Positions 1 through 9,539 of a stretch of DNA of 64,000 nucleotides are shown here, one piece after another (the first letter of the stretch is position 1; the number at the start of each line of letters is the position of its first letter). The stretch comes from Pedobacter mucosus. Lineage in GTDB: Bacteria; Bacteroidota; Bacteroidia; Sphingobacteriales; Sphingobacteriaceae. Made by a program: the position numbers and the translations under genes. Location of the stretch: the NCBI RefSeq assembly GCF_022200785.1, contig NZ_CP087585.1:2232001-2296000 (forward strand), written 5' to 3'. The notes under the pieces are model-generated. The model worked only from the letters and a program-made list of their open reading frames with translations, made no database searches and was not told the DNA's origin.

Positions 1-732
1 GTAGGGATCAATTTTAGTTGCGAAATGGTGGCCATGCTGAAAGACGAGGGCTTGCACTCCATTCCAACTTTCACCGTAAGTGGCGTTTGCCTCACGGCCA
101 ACGTGATAATTCACTTTCGCTGCCGCCATCAGATCACCTTCGTAAGTGGCATCAATAAACACCTTTCCTGTAAATTTCTTTCCGCTTAGTGTGGTAATGG
201 AAACGATATTCCCATCTTTTTTAATAACTCCATTTTTCCTATCAAGAAATTCGTTTCTATACAACGTTAAGTGATTTTCTTTAACGAAATCTTCCATGAT
301 CTTTTCCGCCACATGCGGTTCAAAAATCCACATCGTTCTGTCTGCACCATCAATGGCGGGCGTACCTTGACCTTTATTTCCATAGTCCTCTTTTTTCTGA
401 AAACTCCATGCGGTATTTTCTTGATAGTGGAGGTAAACGCGATGGTAGAATTCTCTGGATAATCCACCAATAACTTCTTTATTACCCGTATCGGTAAAAC
501 CTAATCCAGATGATGATAGTCCACCCAAATGTTGATCTGGAGAAACGATAATCACCGTTTTCTTCATCCTTGCAGCTTGCACTGCTGCCGTAATTGCCGC
601 AGCGTTGCCACCATAAACGATAATATCAGCGGTAAAGTCATTTTTCTTCTCTTGTGCATAAGCCATACAAAAGTTAACCTGAAGTTGGAAAAATAAAAGA
701 CCAATTGAAATTGCAATGAATTGTTTCTTCAT
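1..732 (-). CDS. Secreted FAD-dependent oxidoreductase, N-terminal part (cut by window edge)
   Basis: The reading frame starts at the ATG at 732 and stays open to base 1, giving 244 codons; the C-terminal part lies outside the window. Residues 1-27 form a Sec signal peptide ending near AYAQ. A Rossmann nucleotide-binding loop follows at about residues 36-48 (DIIVYGGNAAAIT), then the LGGLSSSGLG stretch typical of the FAD_oxidored (PF12831) family found in Bacteroidota glycan loci. Only 3 bp separate it from the stop of the SGNH hydrolase upstream, so the two are almost certainly co-transcribed. The substrate is unknown; PUL context suggests a sugar or sugar acid in the periplasm. Family call is firm, reaction is inference. 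Confidence 0.88.
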   Translation of the reverse strand, partial: MKKQFIAISIGLLFFQLQVNFCMAYAQEKKNDFTADIIVYGGNAAAITAAVQAARMKKTVIIVSPDQHLGGLSSSGLGFTDTGNKEVIGGLSREFYHRVYLHYQENTAWSFQKKEDYGNKGQGTPAIDGADRTMWIFEPHVAEKIMEDFVKENHLTLYRNEFLDRKNGVIKKDGNIVSITTLSGKKFTGKVFIDATYEGDLMAAAKVNYHVGREANATYGESWNGVQALVFQHGHHFATKIDPY

Positions 733-735
733 GAC

Positions 736-1485
736 TTAAGCTAAAAGTTTTTTTAAAAATGCGGGATAACTATCCTTGGTTATGGTACCGTCGCCTTTGG
801 TAATACTATCGCCAAAGCAAACGATGTTATTTTGTGGAAGCTCTGTTAACATGATGTAATCGTATACCGTAAGTGCGATGAAGCGATAGCCATTTGCCGT
901 TGGGTGAATTCCATCGGTAATATTTGAATTAGCTTCATTTCGAATTAGGGAATCTTTGTCCAATCCGATTTTACCAATGGCTTCGAACCGGTGGCCTAAG
1001 TCTAAGCAATGGATTTTATGCCGATCTGCTACGTTTTTGATCACGTCGTTCACCTGTTTTCTTCTACCTTGCACACCTTCTGGATCATAAAATGATGCAG
1101 GATGTCGAGTTAACAAGTGAGGTTCGTAAGTGGGTAAAATCGTCATGATTAAAATCTTGCTTCCAGTTGCTTTGATCTGTTTGACAATGGAAACCAGGTT
1201 TTTTTCATATTCGGCTAACGGAACATATTTAACACTATTCATGTCATTCGTACCCGCCATTAACACGGTTAATTTTGGCATGTAACTAAGACAATCTTTA
1301 TCGATCCTAGCTAATAAATCAATGGTATTGTTGCCTCCAACCCCAGCATTTATGACTTTGAGCTCAGTTTGATCTTGATTAGCAAAAAGGTTTTCATTGG
1401 CGTAGGACAATGTCGATTTGTTAATTAGGGTTAGACCTAAAAAAGCCGTGCTGCCAGTAATTAATTTTCTTCTGGTTAATTTCAT
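736..1485 (-). CDS. SGNH/GDSL-type esterase with circularly permuted motif order
   Basis: 249 residues with a twin-arginine-like N-terminus (LTRRKLITG) and a cleavable signal to about residue 30. SGNH blocks are visible in an unusual order: the glycine block NAGVGGNNT at 46-54, the asparagine block GTND at 78-81, the Asp-His block DGIHP at 191-195, and only then the nucleophile block CFGDSITKGDG at 223-233 (Ser227). In ordinary SGNH enzymes the GDS block comes first. Joining the last 30 residues in front of residue 40 would rebuild a standard SGNH N-terminus, so the fold appears circularly permuted. Probable role is de-esterification (for example deacetylation) of a PUL glycan. It lies between the surface lipoprotein and the FAD oxidoreductase. 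Confidence 0.85.
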   Translation of the reverse strand: MKLTRRKLITGSTAFLGLTLINKSTLSYANENLFANQDQTELKVINAGVGGNNTIDLLARIDKDCLSYMPKLTVLMAGTNDMNSVKYVPLAEYEKNLVSIVKQIKATGSKILIMTILPTYEPHLLTRHPASFYDPEGVQGRRKQVNDVIKNVADRHKIHCLDLGHRFEAIGKIGLDKDSLIRNEANSNITDGIHPTANGYRFIALTVYDYIMLTELPQNNIVCFGDSITKGDGTITKDSYPAFLKKLLA

Positions 1486-1643
1486 TGTTTTTATTTTTTA
1501 CCCAAGGCACAAAGACACGAAGGTTTGTATTAAGATTAAGCATCCAGCATAGTGCTTGGTGTTCAAATCGTTGTTTTCACCACCAAGGACACTAAGTTGG
1601 CCGCATTCAGCACATTTCCATCTCACATTTTCTATTTTACGTC

Positions 1644-2135
1644 TTAAGGTATTATCGTATAAGTAAAAACCTTATAATTTTTATCCGTTCCAATTCCCAC
1701 CTGCGTATTATTTGTCGCAGAAGTTAGGGTAACAATAATGGTTCGGTTTGCCGTCACTGCTGTATTCAATATCGTAATTGGAATATCTCCATACCACTTC
1801 CCTGCTGGGATAGTTACCGATGTAGTTGTGGGAACGGCATAATTTGTTCCTGTCACTGCGGTTCCAGAGATGGAATAATTAACTACAACATCAGCAGTTT
1901 TTAAGGTATTTACATAGACGCGAGCTACCGCTGGTGTAACGGTTACTTTTCCAGAAGCTGAATTGGTAATTGTTGTAGCTGCAGTTGATCCTGTACCGGT
2001 GACAGCATTTGAAGTTACATAAACGGCATCGGGAATTGCTCTATACTCTTCGTCATCTTCCTTTTTGCAGCCGCCTAATAACGCAATACTGATAAAGAAC
2101 ACTAGTAGTATTGTTAGTTTAAAATAGTTTTTCAT
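1644..2135 (-). CDS. Surface lipoprotein with Calx-beta-like domain
   Basis: 163 residues. A lipoprotein signal ends at Cys23 (ALLGGC), followed by KKEDDEE, an acidic +2 region often seen on Bacteroidota surface lipoproteins. The rest is Thr/Val/Ser-rich beta sequence (VNYSISGTAVTGTNY, then VTIPAGKWYGDIPITI), which matches the repeat pattern of Calx-beta or DUF1735-type domains. It starts 10 bp after the SusD stop and so sits in the SusE/F position of the locus, suggesting a glycan-binding accessory lipoprotein. No catalytic motif is visible. The domain name is by pattern only. Confidence 0.75.
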   Translation of the reverse strand: MKNYFKLTILLVFFISIALLGGCKKEDDEEYRAIPDAVYVTSNAVTGTGSTAATTITNSASGKVTVTPAVARVYVNTLKTADVVVNYSISGTAVTGTNYAVPTTTSVTIPAGKWYGDIPITILNTAVTANRTIIVTLTSATNNTQVGIGTDKNYKVFTYTIIP

Positions 2136-2145
2136 ATCGTTTAAA

Positions 2146-3552
2146 TTAATAGCCAGGATTTTGAACTAGGTTAGGATTTTTGGTTACTTCTAACGCCGGT
2201 AATGGCCACCGCTGCCAGTTTACTTCCGTAAACCCAGTAACGGCAGCATAACGGCCGGTTCTAATCAGGTCATAGTAGCGTTTTCCCTCAAAAGCAAGTT
2301 CCGCAAAACGTTCTCTTTCAATGGCTAAGCGAACATCTGCCTGTGTTACCGCAGTGGTTACGCCTATGCCTGCTCTGGTTCTAATTTGGTTAAGCAAGAT
2401 AATAGCTGCGGTAGTCTGGTTCAACTCATTCAGCGCCTCTGCCCTAAATAAAATTACTTCGGCTAAGCGATATACCATGCGATTATTGTCATAATAAAGT
2501 GTTGCACCAACCGTCGTTCCCTGATATTTAGCCACATAGATTTTATTCGCATCGCGATATGGCGCGGGGTTAGGCCCCGTGTTTTTATACGTAATAGAGG
2601 TGCGATTGTCATTCGCTGGAAGCGCCGCCATTAATGCATTCGAAGGCATAAAACGAAGATTTCCCGCTGTAATTGATCCACCTATTGGTAAAAAAAGCTC
2701 AGTTAATGTATTGCTGTTCCCCTCTAAAAACGAATAATTGAACTGTACTTCAAAAATAGATTCGACGGTATTTCTGGTTCCCGTAGAAAAAATTGAAGCG
2801 TAATTGGCGCCAGGCACCAAGCTATAGTTCGCCGGACTGGTAATCACCAAATTAGCAATATCTGCAGCTTGTTGATATTTTTTCTCCCACAAATAAAGAT
2901 CAGCCAATGCTGCTCTAGCTGCACCTTTAGAGGCTTTCCCCTTATTTTCAACCAAATTGGTAAATGGCACATCAGGAACTAGACTTTCTGCCATTTTTAA
3001 ATCCTTTTCTACCTGATCGAAAATCACTTGTCTGCTACTTTTAGCGGGAAAGAAATTTCCATTTAAATCTTCATACGGTTCTAAAATTAATGGAACAGTT
3101 TCGTAGGTACGTGTTAAGAAGAAGTAGAACATTGCCCTTAAAAAGTAGGCTTCACCTAAAATCCGATCCTTGCGAACAGCCAATGCTGGATCGGTAATCG
3201 ATGGAACGTTTTTCAACACACTGTTACAGCGGTTTATGCCGCCGTACAAACTTCCCCAACCTACATAATCATTTGATGAAGAAACATTTCCGCTTGCTAC
3301 TTGTAACTGTGAACTTAATGAGCGATCTGTACTAGCCAACATATCGGCCCTGCCATCTCCCCAAACTTCATAGCTCTCTGAAGCCGCTTGCAACGCATCA
3401 TAACAAGAATTTATTGCATTATCTGCATCAGATGCTGTTTTGTAAAAGTTTGATGGTGTGATAATGCTATCCGGAATTTGATCGGTTACCTTAGAACAGC
3501 TAAAAATTGCTGTACAATAGCTTAAGATCAATATATTTTTAATTAATTTCAT
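2146..3552 (-). CDS. RagB/SusD family glycan-binding outer membrane lipoprotein
   Basis: 468 residues, a usual SusD length. The lipoprotein signal ends at Cys19 (AIFSC). SusD hallmarks are visible: PSNFYKTASDADNAINSCYDAL near the N-terminus, the TPR-like helices LGEAYFLRAMFYFFLTRTY at about 130-150, AALADLYLWEKKYQQA, and the C-terminal block RERFAELAFEGKRYYDLIR with a final WPLPALE. SusD caps the SusC transporter and delivers oligosaccharides to it. The gene begins 11 bp after the SusC stop, the standard pair arrangement. Confidence 0.96.
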   Translation of the reverse strand: MKLIKNILILSYCTAIFSCSKVTDQIPDSIITPSNFYKTASDADNAINSCYDALQAASESYEVWGDGRADMLASTDRSLSSQLQVASGNVSSSNDYVGWGSLYGGINRCNSVLKNVPSITDPALAVRKDRILGEAYFLRAMFYFFLTRTYETVPLILEPYEDLNGNFFPAKSSRQVIFDQVEKDLKMAESLVPDVPFTNLVENKGKASKGAARAALADLYLWEKKYQQAADIANLVITSPANYSLVPGANYASIFSTGTRNTVESIFEVQFNYSFLEGNSNTLTELFLPIGGSITAGNLRFMPSNALMAALPANDNRTSITYKNTGPNPAPYRDANKIYVAKYQGTTVGATLYYDNNRMVYRLAEVILFRAEALNELNQTTAAIILLNQIRTRAGIGVTTAVTQADVRLAIERERFAELAFEGKRYYDLIRTGRYAAVTGFTEVNWQRWPLPALEVTKNPNLVQNPGY

Positions 3553-3563
3553 TTTGTTTAAAT

Positions 3564-6500
3564 TTAAAATCCAACATTCAATCCCAAGGTATACGCGCGA
3601 TATTGAGGATATGTACCCTGGTCAATTCCAATTTCAGTTACTCTAGAGTTAAATGAACTCGCTTCAGGATCATAGCCGGTGTATTTGGTAAACGTAAATA
3701 GATTTTGCCCTGTGGCGTAAATCCTACAGCTTTTCACTTTTGCTTTTGCTAGAAATGCATTTGGTAATTGATAGCCAATTGTAACGCTTTTTGCTCTTAA
3801 ATAAGACCCATCTTCCAACCATCGGTTAGAGAAGCGTTTATTCCCTGCAGGATCTGAATAACTTGCTCTAGGAATATCAGTAATATCTCCTTCACTTCTC
3901 CATCTATTTAACAATATTAATGAGCCGTTAAAACCTGTAGCAGATTCAGCTGCGTAACGCGTACCATTTAAAATATCGTTTCCATAACTAAAAGTCATCA
4001 AGATATTAAAGTCAAAACTTTTGTACTTTAAACTATTGCTAAAACCGCCAGTAAATTTCGGCAACGCATGTCCAATAATGGTTCTATCTTCATTATCGAT
4101 AGTGCCATTTCCATTATTGTTGGCAAATATCATATCGCCACCTTTGAATAGATAACCGTTTGTGCCTGCGCTCGAATTCCTGACTCCGGCAGTATTATCT
4201 GCTGAATATCTATAAACGCCACTGGTTTGCCATCCAAAAAAACTTCCAATAGGTTCGCCAACTTGTAAAATACTAGACGATTGTAAGGAGCCAGTTAAAC
4301 CTGCACCAATGTTGTTGATGATATTTGCTGCACCGCTATATAACTGGGTTACTTTATTTCTGTTAAATGAAATATTGAAATTACTGGTCCAGCTTACCTG
4401 GTCAGTTTTGATATTCACCGTGTTCAATCCAAACTCTAACCCTCTATTTTCGGTTGCACCTACGTTTTGTAATATACTTCCAAAACCACTTGTATTAGGC
4501 ACTGGAACATCTAATAATAGATTTGACGTTTTCTTTAAATAGGCATCAACACTTAGACTAATTCTCGAATTGAAAAATGCGATGTCAAGTCCGGCATTAT
4601 ACTGTAACGTAGTTTCCCAAGTTAGATCTGGATTAGGAATGGTGCTTAAATAAATTCCACTTTGGCCGCCATAACTTCCTCCGGTGGCATATTGGCCTTG
4701 CGCTACATAATCTCCAATGGTTTGATTTCCGGTTTTACCGATACTTGCGCGCAATTTAAAATCGTTTATTGGCCCTGATTTACTCCAGAATGACTCGTTT
4801 GATACTCTCCAGGCTATGGAAGCCGCAGGAAAAATAGCATAACGTTTATTTTCACCAAATCTGGATGAACCGTCACGTCTAGCAGTTGCTTCAAGGTAAT
4901 AAAGGTCGTTATAAATGTAACCCACGCGACCAAAAGCTGATGACAAACCATAACCAGATGTATTTGAACTTGCCTCAGTTGGTAATACCGCAGCATTTAA
5001 TGTATAGATATTATTTGTTGCGTAATTTGTTCCCCGCCCGGTAATGGAGTACGAACTTCTTTCTTGCTGACTGTAGCCTAAAATTGCGCTAAGGCGATGT
5101 TTCCCGAATTCATGGGAATAATTTAGGGTATTTTCATTGATCCAGCCATCAACCGATGAAGAAAACGTAGCACCACTAGCCACGCCGTTTCTTCTTGCAT
5201 CCGAAGGTTCAAAATATTTATCGATTACATTTGCGTAGTTAATGCCGACAGTAGTCCTAAAAGTTAAGTTCGGGATAAACGTATACTCTCCATACACATT
5301 TCCAATTACAGAAGAAACTTGGTTAACGTATTTTATCTTGTTTGCAAAAGCAACCGGATTGATAAAGCCAGAAACATCGTTTAAAAAATAGGTGCCATCA
5401 GGACTGTAAACGGGCATTGAAGGTGATTTTTTTAACGCCACCTGCAACACTGAGTTTGCGCCATCTTCAGTTGCAACCCTATTATTAGCGTATCTCGACA
5501 CGAAGAAATTAGACCCAAATTTTAGCTTCTCAGAAGCATCATAATCGAGATTTAATCGGCCAGTGCCTCGTTTATAATCTGAATTGATGATAATTCCGTC
5601 TTGATCCAAATAACTTCCGCTCAGCGAGAATCTCAACTTATTTTCGCCACCTCTTACCGAAGCCTCATAGCTTGATATTGGCGCAGTTCTAAAAAGCTCA
5701 TTTTGCCAATTTGTATTGCCAACGGTACCATCTGGCGCAGGAAGTAAAAATCCGTAGAGGGATGTAACACCATCAGTTAATGAATTTGCCCTTCCATCTT
5801 GAATCAGCTCAATTGCCTGCTGGGTATCCATTAATTTAACGCGAGTGTTTTCGTTGTCTTTCTGCCAACCCGTATAATAATTAAGATTTAGCGTGGTAAC
5901 TCCTTTTTTGCCGTGCTTGGTAGTTATTAGTACCACACCGTTTGCGGCGCGAGAACCATAGATAGCCAAAGCACCTGCATCTTTTAATACTTCCATTGAT
6001 TCGATATCATCAGCATTTATTGCTGAAAGTGCAGAAGTTTGGCTGCCCGAAAGAGATAAACTGGCCAACGTTCCAGACTCAACCGGAACGCCATCTACAA
6101 TATACAAAGGATCATTACCCGCATTTATTGAAGTTGTACCACGGATTCTTACTGTAACTCCACTTCCTGGAGCACCAGAATTTTGAACCACTTGGACCCC
6201 TGATGCACGACCTTGAATTAACGATTGCGCGGTTGCAACAGGCAAATGTTGGATGTCTTCCCCTTTTATCGAAGAAACTGCTGTAGCTAAATCTTTTCTT
6301 TTTTGTGCACCATAACCAACAATTACTAATTCATTTAATGTTTGTGATGATTCTATCAACTGCACATTAATAATTTTTTTGGTGGTTACCGCTATTTCCC
6401 TACTTGAAAAACCGATGGAAGAAAACACAAGAATTGTATTTTCCGGTACTCGGATAGAATAATCGCCATCATTGTTAGTGGTTACTGCTATAGGGCTATT

Positions 6501-7049
6501 TTTGACTTTAACGCCAACTCCCGGAATGGGCAGGCCTTTAGAATCGGTAACCTTACCCGTAACGAGTTTTGTACTATCAGCTGCTTTAATTAAAATTAGC
6601 AGCTGTTTTCTTTGATGGATAACAATTGTTTTATCTTTGATCGAATAATCAAGGTTTTGGGTAATGAGGACAGTTTTCAATACATCGCTGAGTGGCGTAT
6701 CATTAAAGGAGACATCAATTACAGTTTGTTCATTCATTTTTTCGGGTGACCACAATACGTTATAACCAGTTTGCTTTCGGATTTCCTTAAACACCTGGTT
6801 TAGCGTGGCGTTGTTCTTATTCATGGTTACCCGTTGGGCCAATACAGACGCGCTGGAATTGGCAAGGATAAAAGTCATTAAAAACACAATTAGTTTCATA
6901 ACACGTATTAATTGACTAAGCCAGGGCGCATGGCGCATTAGATGCTTAGTAAGCTCATAAAAAGTCATATATTTGGTTGTTTGTTGATTATTAAATTGTT
7001 CGCACGGTTTTCTATGACAGAAACTAGTAATCCGGAAGTGTTCCCGCAC
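3564..7049 (-). CDS. SusC/RagA-type TonB-dependent transporter with STN domain
   Basis: Up to 1161 residues from a GTG at 7049; an ATG at 6968 (residue 28) gives a more ordinary leader with a hydrophobic segment (VMKLIVFLMTFILA) and is also credible. After the signal comes an STN secretin/TonB short N-terminal domain (about 75-145), then a carboxypeptidase-D-like beta domain (VTGKVTDSKGLPIPGVGV), the plug with LNELVIVGYGAQKRKDLATA and NDPLYIVDGVPVE, and a beta barrel ending in LGLNVGF. The STN domain is characteristic of transporters that signal to a FecR/ECF pair, which here is encoded immediately upstream. It imports a glycan oligosaccharide across the outer membrane with the adjacent SusD. 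Confidence 0.96.
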   Translation of the reverse strand: MREHFRITSFCHRKPCEQFNNQQTTKYMTFYELTKHLMRHAPWLSQLIRVMKLIVFLMTFILANSSASVLAQRVTMNKNNATLNQVFKEIRKQTGYNVLWSPEKMNEQTVIDVSFNDTPLSDVLKTVLITQNLDYSIKDKTIVIHQRKQLLILIKAADSTKLVTGKVTDSKGLPIPGVGVKVKNSPIAVTTNNDGDYSIRVPENTILVFSSIGFSSREIAVTTKKIINVQLIESSQTLNELVIVGYGAQKRKDLATAVSSIKGEDIQHLPVATAQSLIQGRASGVQVVQNSGAPGSGVTVRIRGTTSINAGNDPLYIVDGVPVESGTLASLSLSGSQTSALSAINADDIESMEVLKDAGALAIYGSRAANGVVLITTKHGKKGVTTLNLNYYTGWQKDNENTRVKLMDTQQAIELIQDGRANSLTDGVTSLYGFLLPAPDGTVGNTNWQNELFRTAPISSYEASVRGGENKLRFSLSGSYLDQDGIIINSDYKRGTGRLNLDYDASEKLKFGSNFFVSRYANNRVATEDGANSVLQVALKKSPSMPVYSPDGTYFLNDVSGFINPVAFANKIKYVNQVSSVIGNVYGEYTFIPNLTFRTTVGINYANVIDKYFEPSDARRNGVASGATFSSSVDGWINENTLNYSHEFGKHRLSAILGYSQQERSSYSITGRGTNYATNNIYTLNAAVLPTEASSNTSGYGLSSAFGRVGYIYNDLYYLEATARRDGSSRFGENKRYAIFPAASIAWRVSNESFWSKSGPINDFKLRASIGKTGNQTIGDYVAQGQYATGGSYGGQSGIYLSTIPNPDLTWETTLQYNAGLDIAFFNSRISLSVDAYLKKTSNLLLDVPVPNTSGFGSILQNVGATENRGLEFGLNTVNIKTDQVSWTSNFNISFNRNKVTQLYSGAANIINNIGAGLTGSLQSSSILQVGEPIGSFFGWQTSGVYRYSADNTAGVRNSSAGTNGYLFKGGDMIFANNNGNGTIDNEDRTIIGHALPKFTGGFSNSLKYKSFDFNILMTFSYGNDILNGTRYAAESATGFNGSLILLNRWRSEGDITDIPRASYSDPAGNKRFSNRWLEDGSYLRAKSVTIGYQLPNAFLAKAKVKSCRIYATGQNLFTFTKYTGYDPEASSFNSRVTEIGIDQGTYPQYRAYTLGLNVGF

Positions 7050-7084
7050 TTTCGGATTTTTTCGTCATACTAATTTGGTAAATG

Positions 7085-8266
7085 TTACATCACGATAACT
7101 CTCCTTCCTTCAACTTTAAAATGAACTAATCCAGTTAATTCTAAAATATCAAATACCTGAGATGCATTCTCAAAGCGAGATGTCGTGCCACTCAATAAAT
7201 TATTCTTCACCTTTTCGTTAGCATATATAATTTCGACATCGTACCATCGCGCCAATTGACGCATGATGTTTTCAAGATTATCTTTATTGAACATAAAGTT
7301 TCCATTTTTCCATGCCACTGCCAATTCCACATCAATTTCTTTTACCCCAAGTAAATTATCAGTTAACGACGCCTGCTCTCCCGGCGATAATAAGACCGTT
7401 TTACCGTTACCAGAAGATTGCACTTTTACAGAACCTTCCAATAATGTTGTACGGATGGCCTTTTCATTTCGATAGGCATTGATGTTAAAATGTGTACCCA
7501 AAACTTCAACAACTTGATTTCTAGTTTGTACACGAAATGGAGCTTTCGGATTTTTAGCCACTTCAAAATAGCCTTCACCATCTAATTCGATTTTTCGTTC
7601 ATTTGCTTTAAAGTTTAACGGATATTTCAAAGACGACATTGCGTTGAGCCAAACCTTGGTGCCATCAGCCATGGTAACTTGATATTGTCCACCTTTTGGA
7701 ACTTCAATTGTATTATAGGCATCTTGATCTACAGATTGATCAGCAACTTTTGAAAGCTGATAAATCAGTTGACCATTACTGGTTTTAGAAATAGTAATAC
7801 CGGTTTGGCTAGCTATTATGCCGTTATTTTTTCCATCAAGGATAATTTTTTTTCCGTTGGCAAGCGTGAGAATTGCTTTATTTCCACCCGGAATGAGTTC
7901 TTGTGCGGGTTTAACATTTACAATGTGGGGCACGGCAGGCTTTTCGCCTTTGTAAAACAGCAATGCGATAGTTGAGATAATTAGCAAACTGGCGGCCGCA
8001 CTGAATGTCCACCAAAGTTTTGATCTTGAATCAGTAGGTTTCGATGCTTTTTCATTCATCGTTAGGTATAAACGCTCCCACTCTTCTTCTCTTTTTGCGG
8101 GATGTGAGCTTGTACTTTCCCAAATATCTTTTAACCCATTAAAAATTTCTGATTGATCACCACTCGCCTTAATTAAGGAGAACAATTCTTCAAACTCTGC
8201 AGCAGTGCATTTATTCGCTGCATAGCGTTTTAATAGATAGGAAAGTTTTTCCTGGGCGCTCATCAT
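7085..8266 (-). CDS. FecR-family anti-sigma factor
   Basis: 393 residues. An N-terminal cytoplasmic part is followed by one transmembrane helix (about 84-104, WWTFSAAASLLIISTIALLFY), the periplasmic FecR domain (YNTIEVPKGGQYQVTMADG onward, about 185-290), and a C-terminal DUF4974-type STN-interacting domain (FMFNKDNLENIMRQLARWYDV, about 320-393). It should hold the ECF sigma factor inactive until the SusC STN domain reports bound glycan. It is located between the sigma gene (438 bp gap) and susC (35 bp gap). Confidence 0.95.
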   Translation of the reverse strand: MMSAQEKLSYLLKRYAANKCTAAEFEELFSLIKASGDQSEIFNGLKDIWESTSSHPAKREEEWERLYLTMNEKASKPTDSRSKLWWTFSAAASLLIISTIALLFYKGEKPAVPHIVNVKPAQELIPGGNKAILTLANGKKIILDGKNNGIIASQTGITISKTSNGQLIYQLSKVADQSVDQDAYNTIEVPKGGQYQVTMADGTKVWLNAMSSLKYPLNFKANERKIELDGEGYFEVAKNPKAPFRVQTRNQVVEVLGTHFNINAYRNEKAIRTTLLEGSVKVQSSGNGKTVLLSPGEQASLTDNLLGVKEIDVELAVAWKNGNFMFNKDNLENIMRQLARWYDVEIIYANEKVKNNLLSGTTSRFENASQVFDILELTGLVHFKVEGRRVIVM

Positions 8267-8704
8267 ACGGAATTGGTTAGTGGTTTGAGTAAGGACGAAA
8301 AAAAAAATGGGGAGGCCTAATGGAAGGGGAAATATTTTTAAATTAATTCAAGGGTTCATCAATTCATTTCGTATGATGCATATGCAAAACGACTGCAAAT
8401 TCAGTTAGCCAGAGGTAAGCTTACTAAATACACAGGCGTTGGTAATTTGTTAGGTTTATAGTGGGATTTGACTTTTCGTACTCTGACCGTGCAAAGGATA
8501 GTTCGATAGAAGTTCACAATTTCATACTTGAAAATTTCGGACAAAGGCTGCATCAACTTTCACAATAAAACTTAAAACTACAATTAAGTTAATTCAGAAT
8601 TCCCTTTCTTTTCAAGGCATCAGAACTGGATGAATCCATCAGAATTGGACTGATTATTAATCGAGAAAGGAAATGATTTTTCTACATGACTTCTGGGATA
8701 ATCC
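8267..8704. other. 438-bp intergenic stretch between the sigma and FecR genes
   Basis: No supported gene. A 34-codon open stretch on the plus strand from 8353 (HQFISYDAYAKRLQ...) ends in a stop, has no start codon and was not recognised. The unusually long gap between a sigma gene and its anti-sigma gene may contain a separate promoter for fecR-susCD; no consensus was assigned. Confidence 0.5.
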
Positions 8705-9316
8705 TCAAGATTTTAATATAGCCACCTGGCATAGATACATTATGCGAAATGAACCAATAAACCAATAAAGTAAAATCACCGCACCAAGATGCGTCCTGAT
8801 GAACTTTAATGAATCTAACATATGGTTTTTGATTGTGCTTTTAGAAAGTTGCAGGTGTTTTGCAATCTGATCATAACTCATGTTTTCTTCTCTACTAAGT
8901 CTAAAAACAGTTTGCCTTTGTGGTGAGAGGTATTTTATTGCGCGATTAACTTTGTCCTGCAACTCATTAACGATAACTTTCCCATCGGAGCGCTCATCAC
9001 TTAATACTTGAATTTCTTCCCAAACCAATTCCTGTAGCACAGGATTTTTTGCGGCTTCACGTAAAAAATCGATCGATTTATTTCTGGCAATTAAAAAAAC
9101 AAAGGAAGGGAAGTTTTTAATTTCGACCACTGATGTCCTACATTCCCAAAGTTTCAGAAAAACGTCCATTGCAATTTCCTCCGCAGTTTCTCTAGATTTT
9201 GTAATCTTAAAAATGTAGTTGAACAGCCGATCACGGTAAATTCTAAACAGTTCTTTGAAAGCCAGTTCGTCTCCGCGACTGATCAGTAGCAATAAAGAAG
9301 TGTCTATTGTTTCCAT
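8705..9316 (-). CDS. ECF RNA polymerase sigma factor (PUL regulator)
   Basis: 203 residues. Region 2 is seen at about 19-58 (AFKELFRIYRDRLFNYIFKI, then AEEIAMDVFLKLW) and region 4 at about 129-174 (LSPQRQTVFRLSREENMSYD, then the helix-turn-helix IAKHLQLSKSTIKNHM). It matches the Bacteroidota family of FecI-like sigma factors paired with FecR. The last 29 residues are hydrophobic (VILLYWFIGSFRIMYLC), a short tail seen in some members. It should direct transcription of the downstream susCD operon, and possibly itself, when released by FecR. Confidence 0.95.
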   Translation of the reverse strand: METIDTSLLLLISRGDELAFKELFRIYRDRLFNYIFKITKSRETAEEIAMDVFLKLWECRTSVVEIKNFPSFVFLIARNKSIDFLREAAKNPVLQELVWEEIQVLSDERSDGKVIVNELQDKVNRAIKYLSPQRQTVFRLSREENMSYDQIAKHLQLSKSTIKNHMLDSLKFIRTHLGAVILLYWFIGSFRIMYLCQVAILKS

Positions 9317-9539
9317 TTAGATTTTATTTGGTTAGTAGTATTGGTAAAAACTTGATAAATGTAATAAAGTTATACCAACTCATAGCTAGATACAATAATG
9401 ATAAATAACGTTTTACTTAATTTTACCCTTTGCAATGTACAAGAGAGTGCCGAATACAGAGCCATAGCACTAAAATATGACTCTAGGCCCTGTTTATCTA
9501 CTCAACGTCCTCTGTGGTTATTTTTTAAATCTCTTCCTC

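Noticed and set aside
8353..8458. 34-codon protein-like stretch between the sigma and FecR genes
   Set aside because: No start codon, no recognised family, could be chance.
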